This document shows, piece by piece, positions 11,501 through 22,500 of a DNA stretch of 64,000 nt; positions within the stretch are counted from its first letter, which is position 1; each line of letters begins with the position of its first letter. A program made the translations under genes and the position numbers. The notes beneath the pieces are model-generated. The model saw nothing but the letters and a program-made list of their open reading frames with translations. It did not search any database and was not told the origin of the DNA. Source of the DNA: Trileptium ribeirensis. Lineage: Eukaryota; Nematoda; Enoplea; Enoplida; Thoracostomopsidae. The stretch covers positions 1 to 64,000 of the forward strand of contig JASANE010007489.1 in the NCBI GenBank assembly GCA_030248225.1, read 5' to 3'.

Positions 11501-14500
11501 AGAATAACGTGCTATCTTGTAGGCATAACGAGTATTTATGGAACCTTGTAAAAATATTACATCTTTCCTATGTAAAGAGTAGATACGTCCTCCAATTATG
11601 GTGTCTAGGTTAGATACGTTCTCATATTTGGTCGTTGGGGCTCGTTGTACGTTTTGTACAATTTTCTCAATGTGATAATGATACTGAAAAATGGTTAGTG
11701 TCAAACGCATCAAAACATAGATTTGGCTGTGTTGTTTGCCCATTATGACATGAAACCATTTCACGTATGCCTTTTTGTATTCTGATTGTATAGAAGGTAC
11801 TATGTTTAGTTCTGAACTTCAAACGGGTTCGTATCTAAAGAGTAGATACATCCTCCAGTTATGGGGGTTAGATTAGATACGTTCTCATATTAGCTCGTTG
11901 GGACTGATTGTACGTTTTATGGAATTTTCTCAATGTGATAATGATATTGAAACACGGTTAGTGTCAAACGCTTCAAAACATAGATTTGGCTGTGTTGTTT
12001 GCCCATTATGACATGAAACCATTTCACGTATGCTTTATTGTATCCTGATTGTATAGAATGTACTATGTTCAGTTCTAAACTTCAAACGGGTTCCTATCTA
12101 AAGAGTAGATTCGTCCTGAAGTTATGGGGGTTAGATTAGATACGTTCTCATATTAGGTCGTTGGGATTCATTGTACGTTTTGTGCAATTTTCTCAATGTG
12201 ATAATGATATTGAAACACGGTTAGTGTCAAACGCTTCAAAACATAGATTTGGATGTGTTGTTTGCCCATTATGACATGAAACCATTTCACGTATGCTTTA
12301 TTGTATCCTTATTGTATAGAATGTACTATGTTCAGTTCTAAACTTCAAACGGGTTCCTATCTAAAGAGTAGATTCGTCCTGAAGTTATGGGGGTTAGATT
12401 AGATACGTTCTCATATTAGGACGTTGGGATTCATTGTACGTTTTGTGCAATTTTCTCAATGTGATAATGATATTGATACACGGTTAGTGTCAAACGCTTC
12501 AAAACATAGATTTGGCTGTGTTGTTTGCCCATTATGACATGAAACCATTTCACGTATGCTTCATTGTATCCTGATTGTATAGAATGTACTATGTTCAGTT
12601 CTAAACTTCAAACGGGTTCCTATCTAAAGAGTAGATTCGTCCTGAAGTTATGGGGGTTAGATTAGATACGTTCTCATATTAGGTCGTTGGGATTCATTGT
12701 ACGTTTTGTGCAATTTTCTCAATGTGATAACGATATTGAAACACGGTTAGTGTCAAACGCTTCATAACATAGATTTGGCTGTGTTGTTTACCCATTATGA
12801 CATGAAACCATTTCACGTATGCATTTTTGTATCCTGGTTGTATAGAAGGTACTGTGTTTAGTTCTAAACTTTAAACGGGTTCCTGCCGCTACCAAGAATG
12901 GTCTATGCGTCAGTGTTATCATAACTTCGTACTGTTTCACAGGCTGTGTGCATGATTTCAATTATATTATTGAATTTTGAGTTCAGTGAGTGAAACGAGC
13001 GAAGCGAAGAATTCTTATTAGTCATGACAATGGTGAAATTGGACATTGTCCGTTATTGGGTTTTTAGCGTGACACGCGTAACTCAGTTTTGGGTTGATTT
13101 GCGCAATAGTTGATTTGAAAGCTTCTATTTGTGTTTGTGCCCTTGAGGTAGGCACGAAGTCCTATTCCAATGGCTTTCTCAGGACAAAACGAGCAAAATA
13201 GCTCGGGTCGGGTCCCGAAGGGGGCAAAAAATTACATTACTTATTGCAACTCGACAACCAGTGTAGTCATCTGAGTCATATTAGGTTTGTTTAGTAAAGC
13301 AAAAACGTCTAGAGCAATAAGACTGCAGGAATGCTTTGCTACACGGCTCTCTTAGGATGTAGGAATTATGGATCAAAATTGGTTCTAAAATTGATCCATG
13401 GGACTAATGCAGCTGCACATGGTAAGCAAAAAGCTATTATTTACTGTGGAGGATTTGGTTGCAACGGGTTTCTTACTGGGCCCAATCGGACCCGAAATTG
13501 TAATATATTTGCAAACATTCGAGAGTTATATGCATGTTTTTGGTCTGATTTTTTAGAGCAATTCATCTTTTACCTAGCTGTGAGTAGCGTGCTGCTATTG
13601 TCATTATTTATGCTACAGGGTTGGATCAAAAATGATTTTTAATGGGGCCATGGCACCAAAATACACGAAAGTGATACTATCTCCGAGCTATAAAGGTGTT
13701 TTTGGTTTCATTTTGTAAACCAATTTATCCTGTATGTAACTGCACATTGCGAGCACAACCATTGTGTGTCTTCTCAACTATTCAAACAATATGGGTGATA
13801 TTCTGTGGCTCATTTTGTATAATTTAACGCTCAGTACAGATGTGCATATCTGTCTGTATTACATATTTATCATTCAGAATTCATTATCTTGGCAATAAGA
13901 CAAGCTACTGGTGCACTTAGTATAATGCTACCATGGACATGTTAGTTAATTTAATTCGGTATTGTATACCATTTTATGCCTCTATACGAAGTGCAATCAC
14001 CAGCAAAACCGTCTATACTTAGGTCTGATGGTTTTTTAAGCCATGTCTGCATTATGCTTTGTTGTTACCTATGTACCGTGCCCGTTAACTATTATGTTTT
14101 GTTACCTGGCTAATACGTCAGATCACGTAATTCTGTTTTCACTATTTCTTGATAACACACCTTTTTTCAGATTGACGAATTTGAGAGCATCATTGTTGAC
14201 AACGCAAAATGATTTGGAAAGCGAGCAAAAGTAAGTGAAACGTGCTGCCGCATTGTGTTTTGTGGGTATAACGTTTAGAGTTTATTCTAGAGGCGTGAAG
14301 GGCCCGAAGCGCAACGGGTCTGTCTCGTTTTCGTTCAGGCTTGAGATGAAAATTTCGGGTCGGGTAGGGCCGCCAATTTTTACAAAACCCGACGACCGAC
14401 CCGAACTGCTTTGGATAGAAGTAAAAATAAATGCATAGTTATTGAAAATGCCTACATTTCGAACAAAAATCTATATAGCGGGAAAGAGTGATAAAATATC

Positions 14501-15856
14501 CTTATATAGAATAAGTAATCCAAGTACTAGAATACGCCGTACTAATTCGATTGAATGTAGTTTTGGCATTGTATCTAGATGCAACTGGGTTAAATAATTA
14601 CTTCTTACGATATTGATTTCTTAAAGTTTAATATCATATAAAATTTTTTTAACCTTAGCATACGTTAGACTAATGTTGGAGGCTCAATTATACATAGTCT
14701 GTGTAAGCATCTTTTCAACGCCAAAATTTTAACGCCATAAATGCCATAAATTCTAGCTGTTATTTCGCAAAACATGCCACCTTGGAGTGAAAGAATATTA
14801 CGGGATCCGTCGAAAAGGTTTCATATAACTGTTTCAGTATTAAAGAATATTGTGTGATGCTGTTTGGTGAATACTTAATTGATTGATGGGATGCCGTATT
14901 TCACTCGATATGATGACTGGTAATGTTGTGCCAGCCGTACCAATCATCATATCAGGCGATGGTTGACTTTCAAGTGTTTTATAATTTGCGGATAGTGATT
15001 AACATATGTATAGATCTAGTTATGCTTACATGAAGAGCTGGGACTAAACGTTATCATTGCATTGATTGGACCTATAGTTTAGTCATATGTAGCTCCATGC
15101 GTGACGGAGACTAAATTACAGTCTTCGCAGCATACAGAGGGAGACTAATTACAGTCACCTTTTTAATTGGCTAGCTCAAACCGAAATTTAGACACAATAA
15201 CATTTCAATATATTTGGAATTCGGTAAGAAAATAGTACATTTAGATATAATCATATCAGATAGTTCGGGCTTTTCGAAGTTGGGAGATGATATAAAACGA
15301 AAGTGGGGGAGGGAGCAGGCGGAAGATGATGAAACTTGTTTCCCTTCTCCTCGAAAAGTGGGAGAAAAATGGAAAATATCTGCGTTAAGCCGCGACGTAT
15401 ATATAATGTAACGTGGCATAAGTGCCACACTTTTCTTCAACGGTTCATCGTGCAATCACGTTATTATTCCTCCTGTACGATAGGAGTTTCGATGATTACA
15501 CTTTGATATAAACGAATAAAATCAACTTTTCTAAAAACCATTTATTTTATGGTTACCTGTGTTATTTTGTTGATAACTCCCTCATCAATTATGTCGGCTG
15601 ATTTTTGTTGTTGAAAATGTTTGGTTCTTGATTTGCTCTCGACATTTAGTTTGAGAATCGAAATGTGTATACTCGTGTGGTGGCTAATTTTAATGATGCT
15701 TGCTTTGTTGCTAGTATTGTATGGTACAGTAATCATTTATTGTTTTTCTGTTTAATACTTTCTTCATCCCTATTTTCCGTCTTCGGGGTTCTTGCAGGCC
15801 CATCGGGGTCAAGTCTGACCCCGTGTTCCGGGGGGGGGGGTTTAATGGGAGGGTCA

Positions 15857-15951
<95 letters not shown>

Positions 15952-18900
15952 TACAATCTTACATTGGTCGCAGATAAAAATATCTTGGGGTCAAACGCTT
16001 CAGGGGAGGGGTGGGGAGAGATCACCAATATGGGTCAACGGCCGGGCATGAGGGAAAAACCTCTTCCGCCTATACCGGACCCTCGGATTTGAACTTAGCG
16101 TTTAAATTTTACAGACATTCCGCGTCTTTGAAGTCCGATATTGACAGACGGGAGCAGGAATTGAAGGGTAAGTGTGGCGCTAACTAGAATTTACGAAATG
16201 CGGTTAATTAATGGAATTACTAATAATTTGAATTATTGTGAGTTTATAATTTTTGCAAGCTTGACTAGCTCTATTAATTGTATTCAGATATGGTACTTGG
16301 ATCGTGGCAGTTGGTTTGAGGCTTATTCGCGTTACGTTATAATTTTTACGCTTTGCTTTTGTAAAATTTAAACACTTAAATTTGTTCCGGATACTCCTAT
16401 TTTCAAAATTGTCTAACAAAGCGTGTTAACTTTTTGAAATGGAGCGATCGAAGTGAGCTGAATTTTTTCTGTGGGTGCTAGGGGGGAATGGTGAAAACTC
16501 CTTTTTTTGTCTGTCGCTGTCATTCATAACTCATCATCGGATGGACAGATTTCGACATTTTTTGTTCGATAGCAAGTGACAACAATGTGCCCTTTACTGA
16601 ACGCAAACACCTCCGACACCATCTTCCCTGTCAAAATGGCAAAAACAGGTTTTAGGAGTTTCTTGCCAAATCATTCCAAACGGATGCTAGTCTTTCGCAG
16701 CGCATATCTCGCAGATTTATTTAAATTAATCTATAAATCTGTAATTTTAATTTAAATAATTTTAAAATAATTTCAAATAATGTCTAAATTAAAATTCAGC
16801 GAGAGTTGTTTAAAATCTGACATTCATCCTGATTTCACTTCATTGGTTCTAGCAGTACCTGGCAATATCCACAAAGCTTAGTTTAGGAAATGTAACAAGG
16901 TTATAAATCTAAGCAATATGGGTTTACGAGCGCTAAAGATTCGCATAGATGAGGAAATATAAAGATCGTTCGGCGACGATAATTTCCGCATTCTGCATAA
17001 TCGCTACTCCTGGCCCTTCGCCCACTCCAAGTTTTATTGTTTATTCGTTGTAAAAGTCTCCTTAAATTGGGACTTGTTACAAAATGCTGAAGAATTCAGT
17101 ACCTCTGGCGTACCGAGTGCTTCTATATTGGTTCCTCTTAGTCGCAAACCGCGATTTAATGTCAGTTTGAAACAGGAATTTTGGACTCTGGAGTCAGAAA
17201 AAATGGTACCATGAATTCCGCAGGAATCCTGTATGCAGTGGGCCTTTCCCAAACTGTCTCCAACGTACCTGAGGCGATAAATTTGTTTTTCCATAAGTCG
17301 GATTGGGGTACCTCTCAGCTGAACTGAAAAAAGGGAAAATAGCATAAATAACTGACTTACTGTAAATACACAATAACAATGCCCATTATATAGTGGAACC
17401 CTATCGGTTGACGTAAAAATTATAGTGTTCTTTATTCTCACAAGCAAAAATTTATGGATTTTTAGTTTCATAAAAAAGCTGCCATATTTTTTGCCTCTCA
17501 GAGAAAATTGACCTATTTTTAGTCAATGCAGAAAAATACCTGAGGGTGTTGAACTGGGGAAGCCAAAACATATTTGTTGGCTGAACTGGGAATACCTGGA
17601 GGGGCTACACACTCTTTGGGAAAGACTGCATTTCGGTGGAAATATAAAGGCAGTAATTTGGCTAAAGTCTGTAAATCTGAAGGATATTAACCGATTTTGC
17701 CTTAAAAGAATATTGTTAAGACAATGAATATGCTTACCGAACAGTGCTCTGGTGTTGAATTGCTCTCATGATGCGCGAGCACATTGCAGAGTGAACTGTT
17801 GTGTTTTTTATTTTGTCTGTTTCTATCACTTTAGATATTACAGCAGTAGTACTTAATATAGTAATACTTATGAGTCATACAGTAACGTTTATTTTTGTGT
17901 TTGTGATATTTTAGCAAAAGATCAAGAATTACAAGAATTGGAGAAAAATTGCGATGCGCTCCAGGATAATCTGCAAAGCCTCGATTCTGAAAAGAAAGAG
18001 CTTGCAAAACAGGTTGGGATTGTCATTATACGTAGATATTTCTTCAACTATCAATTTGTATACGTAAATATTTTTTTCTACAATCCTAGTGGACAAATAA
18101 CGGAAAAATGGATCGCGTCATCCCACAGCGTATGCAACGTAGTGGGACGTGAGTGTTGCATTTTTTCAACTATCAATTATTTGTATATACGTAAATGTTT
18201 TTTCTGCAATCCTAGTGGAACAAATAATAACGGAAAAATGGATCGCATCATCCCACAGCGTATGCAACGTAGCGGGACGTGAGTGTTGCATTGTTTTCAA
18301 CTATCAATTTGTATACATAAATGTTTTTTTCTACAATCCTAGTGGACAAATAACGGAAAAATGGATCGCGTCATCCCACAGCGTATGCAACGTAGTGGGA
18401 CGTGAGTTTGCATTTTTTTTTCAGCGGTCTATGGAGAAATCTTTGTTAATATTAATGTATCCAGTCATAAAACACATTAGTTATTATGCAATGCTGGGAA
18501 TGATCTTACCTGTATTAAAAAACGCAACGCCTCAGTGACTTAATAGTTGGTATAGAAACGTTGCGCTTAGCTTTCATTTCGATTCTGGGGACAATCTCGA
18601 ATTGTTTAGCCAAATGGAAAATAGTCCTTTCACACTTTTTTCGAAGATGCCCTAATGAGCTCATTATAATAACTTTTTTATTGAATTCGAGTGGAACGAG
18701 AATTTTCAATTTAGGCTCTGGAGGGGGTTGAGGAGGTCCTGTCTGTGTGTCTGTCGTACCTGGATCTCGATAACGTTTGGGCGGATTTTGATGCAAGATA
18801 TTTCATTCGAACCGCAATGCTCGATTTAGGTGTAATAACGGAGCCCGTTTTTTGAATTTTTTCTCGTGGGAAAAGTTATGGTGCAAAATGACGTCATTTT

Positions 18901-19403
18901 GGCCCCTTTTTCGGGCATCCCCTCCAGTTTTGCGACTTTTCTCAATAAGTAAACGAGATATCCGCAAACTAATAGGCCTACTCTATGTAGCTTTACCAGG
19001 GCTTTCCAATGATATAACAAGTTTTTCAACTACTTCCCAACCTGGAGTCTATAAGCTTATAGTTGACGCCAAATTTCATATTTAGTGAAAAGTCGTTGGA
19101 AATGCACCTAATGTGTGTGTTTTTTGTTACTTTTAGTGTCTTATATGGGGTTTTATGGGCCAACAAGCTCATTGCGAGTGTCAAAAATATTGTGTGGCAA
19201 ATATTTTTCACGCTTCTGCTTCATACTTGGTATGAAAAATGAGATTTTTCTCAGGTGTCGGTTTGAAAAAATAAATTGAATTAATTTTAGATTCGTAAGC
19301 TCAACAAAAGTCTACAAGAAGCTAAAGAAGAGAATGATAAGCTGGTTGAAGTTCAAAATATTATTTCCAGTTTGACAAATAAACAGAATGCTACTGCTAA
19401 GCG
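2278..19403 (+). CDS. Dynactin subunit 1 (p150Glued)-like, internal exons
   Basis: Ten exons at 2278-2514, 2649-2782, 5159-5396, 5810-5872, 7877-7987, 10481-10584, 14171-14230, 16115-16167, 17915-18012 and 19291-19403. All junction phases agree except between exons 2 and 3. The first exon resembles the p150 intercoil domain: a CSLTLLNDL helix, then ALYPP, then a helix ending VPLSDTM, compared with YSLSLLQ, SLYPE and DQLDETV remembered from vertebrate p150. From 7877 on the product is almost continuous heptad coiled coil; MERKVERAAA and DSEKKELAKQ align with the second coiled coil of p150. In dynein-dynactin this subunit links the motor to its cofactor along microtubules. The N-terminal CAP-Gly region would lie upstream of the window. 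The C-terminal part is not found. Coiled-coil resemblance is weak evidence, so other long coiled-coil proteins remain possible. Confidence 0.55.
2649..2782 (+). CDS. Dynactin-like exon b
   Basis: The acceptor CACATTTCAG and donor GTAAGA are good. It joins exon a in phase (CA+C = His) and stays open for 44 codons, including RILHTKDFKDLVY and PWFQMREHLL. It ends with one spare base, which does not fit the next recognised exon at 5159. A small exon may be missing between them. Confidence 0.55.
2996..3512. mobile_element. 517 bp element with ~100 bp inverted termini
   Basis: About 100 bases at 2996-3095 reappear as an imperfect reverse complement at 3405-3512. Shared blocks include TTTCCTAGAAGACCCCCGCC and AGCTGATTTTGGT. 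There is no coding capacity. Part of the interior (3133-3216) has a diverged relative at 63812-63888, close to the window end. No clear target duplication was found. Confidence 0.65.
3515..4250 (+). repeat. Dispersed repeat A, copy 1
   Basis: It starts TTGAATTCGAGTGGAACGAG and recurs at 18681-19240 in the same orientation. This copy carries an extra internal duplication: the segment from about 3925 repeats at about 4099, a period near 174 bp. It starts within three bases of the end of the TIR element at 2996-3512. The open frames inside are not conserved as protein. Confidence 0.75.
5159..5396 (+). CDS. Dynactin-like exon c
   Basis: The acceptor is CGTTTTAG and the donor GTGAGT. The exon encodes 79 codons, starting LSANIILERSKILFDAS, with a Gly/Ser-rich linker in the middle and then a helix ETLDVMIEKFRDNLE. 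It enters needing two upstream bases and leaves in phase 0, which fits the next exon. Confidence 0.6.
5810..5872 (+). CDS. Dynactin-like exon d
   Basis: A 63 base exon of 21 codons, phase 0 on both sides, reading ITDPQFSDLMAMYERKIAHL plus K. The acceptor is TGCTTTCAG and the donor GTTAGT. It continues the helix from exon c. Confidence 0.6.
5873..7876. other. Intron, mostly featureless
   Basis: The stretch 6380-6660 is richer in G and C and contains C runs. It is loosely similar in style to stretches near 23.9-24.3, 43.7-43.9 and 62.6 kb, which suggests an old dispersed repeat. The rest is AT-rich with nothing recognised. Confidence 0.4.
7877..7987 (+). CDS. Dynactin-like exon e (coiled coil)
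   Basis: 37 codons, phase 0 to phase 0. The acceptor is TATGTTTCAG and the donor GTGAGT. It encodes the start of the long coiled coil (AEIQNCNNLIAQLRLLNVEV). Confidence 0.6.
8692..9874 (-). mobile_element. hAT-like DNA element, 1.17 kb
   Basis: The element at 8700-9866 has imperfect inverted ends, CAGGGAGTAACCG at the left and CGGTTATTCCCTG at the right. It is flanked by GTACAAAC (8692-8699) and GTACAAAT (9867-9874). CAGGG termini with an 8 bp duplication are typical of hAT. On the minus strand at 9412-9627 an open frame reads KCLPLYALAYTV and then MERRIKTLSLSP. This loosely recalls the end of a hAT transposase dimerisation domain, so the copy may be a decayed remnant. Sub-terminal GGTTCCGG repeats sit at both ends. 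It lies in an intron of the dynactin-like gene. Confidence 0.7.
10063..10420. mobile_element. Small foldback element related to the 29.4-32.4 kb palindrome
   Basis: The left end (ATCAAGAGTGCAT, then CACTTCCCTGCACTCACATG and GTGTTTGATGACGCGGG) returns inverted at 10345-10420. The same terminal blocks bound the large palindrome. The interior is a chain of small C-run/G-run hairpins of the type CCCCCAGTTTTTTGGGGG, and 16 consecutive C lie at 10265-10280. It sits just upstream of a dynactin-like exon. Confidence 0.75.
10481..10584 (+). CDS. Dynactin-like exon f (coiled coil)
   Basis: 34 codons plus two bases. The acceptor is GCTTATTTCAG and the donor GTAAGA. It contains LVHDMERKVERAAAS, one of the better matches to the second coiled coil of p150. 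It starts about 60 bp after the foldback element. Confidence 0.6.
10585..11574. other. Intron segment, no gene seen
   Basis: AT-rich sequence with several short blocks built on CAGTTGAACTGG-like words (10700-10830). A similar style recurs near 17540-17600, pointing to an old dispersed repeat. No exon or RNA is recognised. Confidence 0.4.
11575..12889. repeat. Five-unit tandem array, 263 bp period
   Basis: The word AAGAGTA(G) recurs at 11575, 11838, 12101, 12364 and 12627, always 263 bases apart. Each unit carries GATACGTTCTCATATTAGG-like and CATTATGACATGAAACC blocks. The inner three units are almost identical and the first and last more diverged. The short minus-strand frames in it are by-products of the repeat. 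It lies inside a dynactin-like intron. Confidence 0.9.
12963..13210 (+). repeat. Dispersed repeat D, copy 1
   Basis: Contains GTCCGTTATTGGGTTTT followed by GTGACACGCGTAACTCA. The same sequence, diverged, is found inverted at 27183-27450. This identifies the open frame at the second site as repeat, not exon. Confidence 0.7.
13211..14170. other. Intron segment with old repeat sequence
   Basis: Bases 13380-13700 resemble, inverted, the sequence at 26690-27060 (shared words around AGAGCAATT and TACACGAAA). Bases 13700-14170 show nothing recognisable. Confidence 0.35.
14171..14230 (+). CDS. Dynactin-like exon g (coiled coil)
   Basis: A 60 base exon entering after two bases and leaving two, reading LTNLRASLLTTQNDLESEQ. 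The acceptor is CCTTTTTTCAG and the donor GTAAGT. Heptad spacing of leucines is clear. Confidence 0.6.
14231..16114. other. Intron with microsatellite
   Basis: A stretch rich in GGGTC/GACCC words lies at 14290-14410, similar in style to 13196-13220. The TA microsatellite at 15862-15948 is preceded by a small hairpin, GGGGTCAAGTCTGACCCC, near 15804. No exon or RNA gene is seen. Confidence 0.4.
15862..15948. repeat. TA dinucleotide microsatellite
   Basis: About 43 uninterrupted TA units. Long open frames of alternating Ile and Tyr across it are artefacts. Confidence 0.95.
16115..16167 (+). CDS. Dynactin-like exon h (coiled coil)
   Basis: A 53 base exon joining exon g in phase (AA+A = Lys), reading HSASLKSDIDRREQELK. 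The acceptor is AATTTTACAG and the donor GTAAGT. It leaves one base. Confidence 0.6.
16168..17914. other. Intron, no gene recognised
   Basis: A minus-strand open frame at 17034-17471 has no splice or family support. The block 16440-16680 looks like a decayed dispersed repeat, with GAGCGATCGAAGTGAG-like words also found near 13000 and 24900. Confidence 0.35.
17915..18012 (+). CDS. Dynactin-like exon i (coiled coil)
   Basis: 32 full codons after G+CA = Ala, reading KDQELQELEKNCDALQDNLQ and then SLDSEKKELAKQ. It ends in phase 0 with a donor GTTGGG, which is weaker than the others. This is the best match to the second p150 coiled coil. The next intron opens at once with the triplicated cassette. 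Confidence 0.65.
18043..18415 (+). repeat. Triplicated ~125 bp intronic unit with exon-like core
   Basis: Three tandem units each contain a pyrimidine-rich tract ending CAATCCTAG, a core of 59, 63 and 59 bases, and GTGAGT. Each core thus looks like an exon with its own acceptor and donor. All three keep the frame MDRVIPQRMQRSGT (Ile for Val in unit 2). Including a single 59 base core would shift the frame into the next exon, so they may be cryptic or non-functional exons. Confidence 0.7.
18681..19240 (+). repeat. Dispersed repeat A, copy 2
   Basis: The same order of blocks as at 3515-4100, starting TTGAATTCGAGTGGAACGAG, without the internal duplication of copy 1. It ends about 50 bases before exon j. 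Confidence 0.75.
19291..19403 (+). CDS. Dynactin-like exon j (coiled coil)
   Basis: 37 codons plus two bases, phase 0 in. It reads IRKLNKSLQEAKEENDKLVE and ends in NATAK plus CG. The acceptor is TTAATTTTAG and the donor GTAATT. This is the last exon of this gene that I can support well. Confidence 0.6.
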
Positions 19404-19500
19404 GTAATTTTAATATTCAACTAGTATTACTGTAAATTTTGGAAAACAAGATTTATCATCGGTAATTCCTCGCTCCAGACTCTGAAAATTTTCTCTATAG

Positions 19501-19576
19501 GGTTTCTACAGTACGTTCCAAAGATGGCTGTCGGTCGTGCGAAATTTGTTCTAAATTTAGAATTATTTGTTACTAA
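19501..19576 (+). CDS. Possible terminal exon of dynactin-like gene
   Basis: After TTTTCTCTATAG a frame that fits exon j (CG+G = Arg) runs 24 codons to TAA, with the cysteine-rich segment CRSCEICSKF. A p150 C-terminus would be much longer, so this may be an alternative short end or chance. No polyadenylation signal was seen close downstream. Confidence 0.25.
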
Positions 19577-22500
19577 TTTTGTTAGTTCCGAAATCTCGAG
19601 CGGGTTAGTTGTTCGAAATATGGTAAAATATTGTAGCTGTTGCTTGTTGGGGTGATGTTACGGAACTCAGTTAAGGGCTCCTACATGATGTGGTGCGAAC
19701 GCAGTTGTCTTGGACCAGAATTGCAGAAACACGACATTTTATTTACAAAACATGCGGTAAAATCGGTTGTGTGAATTTTCTTATATTTGTTATTTAATAT
19801 GTGTTGTCACTGCAATTTTCCGCTAATACGGGAATTCGAACAGGGAACTTAGTGTGCATGGTTATTTGACACTGAACAGTCTCACATGATAACTCACACT
19901 AGGTTAGTGATGAGTCAAAGTGAAGCTGAGAAGAATTCCCAATCGGGCAGTATGTATTTTATGTGTGTGTTTCTGAATTTTATTGAAGCATACGCTTGCG
20001 CCGTGTGCTCTTGCCACAAATGACTTTAGTGATGGCAGGACTGTTACAGAACTACTTTAGGAATAGCTGTCTGAAAAAACAAGCTTGAAAAATGCACAAT
20101 TTAAGCGTTCTCAATTTTGGCGGGAAGGAAGATGCGAGTACTGCTATGTTTACCACTCGGCTATCTATATTATTTGCCAAAACTGCAAATACACGCATAT
20201 ATTATAAACAATATAATGTGTGAATGCGACTGATGCTGACTGGTTTCCACGTAAGTGTCGTTAGTGCCTGTAGGTTATTCGGGTGAGTCTCTGTTTTCCG
20301 TATTTTAGTTTCGTTAATTATTGGCGGTGTTCTTAAAAAGAATTTCTATCACGTTTTGATCGTTGAACATTTGAAAAGATACTCATTATATTACGGAACG
20401 TATGATGACTAGAAATCGCGTAATGAGTGTAAAACATGGATTAAAACAGGTTGTGGTGATGCGTTTTCTTGATATTTATAAATTACAAAAAATGGGCACA
20501 GTACAAAAACGGGACATGAGTACTAACATTTGTTGGCGTTTCAAGATGTAAATCTCGTGCTACAAGGTGATGGCAAAGTTGTCAGAACACCATGTCGTCT
20601 TTTATCGGTGTAGTTTTAATCGTAACCGTGTCGGTGTCATATTGTGGTTACGTCGATTGGTACATTTTCACATCAGTATTATGGCCGACTGTGCCCAAGG
20701 GAAACTAGTTACTGCCCGAAATGTAATAAATTGAGTGCCAACGAATCCCAATAAGATACTTGCGTGCCTATTTTAAGTCTAGTTGTGTTAAAGCATTTCA
20801 CGGAGTTGCCAGAAATTATACCATTGGTCCATGTGATTTGCTTTAATTCACAAATTGTTAGTTTTGTATTCGAGCTTTTGCATAATCGATCGAATTATTG
20901 GAAATTTAAGTTGGAAGTTTCAAAAAGATTTTGACGCCACAAACATATATAATTAGTAGTTTTTAAGTTTCTAGTTTTCCTCTATTTTGACATGTGCAAA
21001 ATTTTGACGTGTGGGTACAAACAGTTGCGAACTCGGTGTGTTATTTGTGGCCTACATTTAATCGGTTTGTGATTTTTTTACTTTTCTTGTAAATTTTTTT
21101 TATCGATTTGAAACTTGTTTCTTAATAAATTTGTACAGCTCTGACTGTGTGAAATTAATACGTGTTGACGTCGTATTGTAGCGCATTAGTACTTTCTCCA
21201 TTTTTATGATGTCCAGATATAAACTTGAACCATCACTGTCAGTATCTTAAAATTTGGTTTCGCGGCTCATAAATTTCAACAACCTCCGAATTTTATATAG
21301 CACAGGTTTCTTTGGGAACATATTTTGAATAATTTTCCGTGTGGGCACTGTAATGTGATTTTGACAGTGCTGTATTTGGCGCATAATAAAGTAGCATTGT
21401 GGGGTGTTTGCCGTAGGTAGTGTGGGATGTAGCGCTGTTGATGCCGCTGGTGGCGTGTAAAAATTACACGTCATTTTATTCAGAATCCGTAAATGAGGAA
21501 AGTGTGATGGGATTATTTTCATAACTTCAAACATGGCTTTCCAGAGCGTAGTACCACTTTGCCTGTTTCCAGCCTGCTTTCCATGGTATCTTGCTTAGAA
21601 AGTATTATTCTTTGACAAATTTGTTTTTCTTTTTGTTTAGGAGCCTAACATAGGACATCCCCAAGTCTAGACTTAGCAAGTCTATGCCTTTACTGTTTCA
21701 TCAAAACTGGTACGCCCGGATCGCGGTAGTTCCATAAGACAGGGAGTTGCCCCCTTGAAGAGTAGGTAATTTTTTATCACCACATTCGGGGATAGCCCAA
21801 ATGACATCTTCAAATTATGGATTTAATTGAATTGATTTAATTTAAATTTGATTTATAAGCAAATTTGCTTATAACTCCAAAAAACGTAGGGACTGGATAA
21901 AATACGTGTATGATACAGATATGTATGCATATATATAGAGTGCATATATTTTCCCGAAATTTGGGCATACCTCAAAACACATACAGTCTGACGTGTCACC
22001 AAAACGGGGACGGTTTGGGATAAAGCAAGTTATCCGTGTATGCTACATACACAAATATATGTTTATAATGTAATAAGGGGTAAATTATAGCTATCGTAAA
22101 TAAAAAGAGGCGACCGCAACCCCAGTTCCTTGTCGAAAGAACTGTCAGAGCAACGAATTTCGTAGATTTTAGAAAAAATATTACTCTCAAGGTGTATCTT
22201 CTTGTTTTGATTCGAAAAGTATACATTGCATTTTACAGTTTTTGCTCAGGTTTCGACCAAGGGTAAGGTTTTCATTAGTTGGCTTCAAATATTGTTTAAA
22301 TACAATTTAACCAGTTTAAGAACAATTCGTTGCTTCAAACTATCACTAATGTATTTTAAGAATGTTACTCATAAATTCACATAACATACTCATAATTTCA
22401 CAATAACAAGAGTACTGCGAATCATGTCCTACTTTTGTTAAAAACTCTACAATTCTGTATAATAGCTTATTAGCTCTGAAATTATAGTCTTGACATTATT

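Noticed and set aside
11492..12880. Minus-strand frames in the 263 bp array as a repeat protein
   Set aside because: The period of 263 is not a multiple of three, so no continuous repeat protein is possible, and no family features are seen.
13331..13642. 103-codon frame on the plus strand
   Set aside because: Part of it matches an old dispersed repeat also found inverted at 26.7-27.1 kb; no coding evidence.
15665..16092. Long frames of alternating Ile and Tyr
   Set aside because: Produced by the TA microsatellite at 15862-15948.
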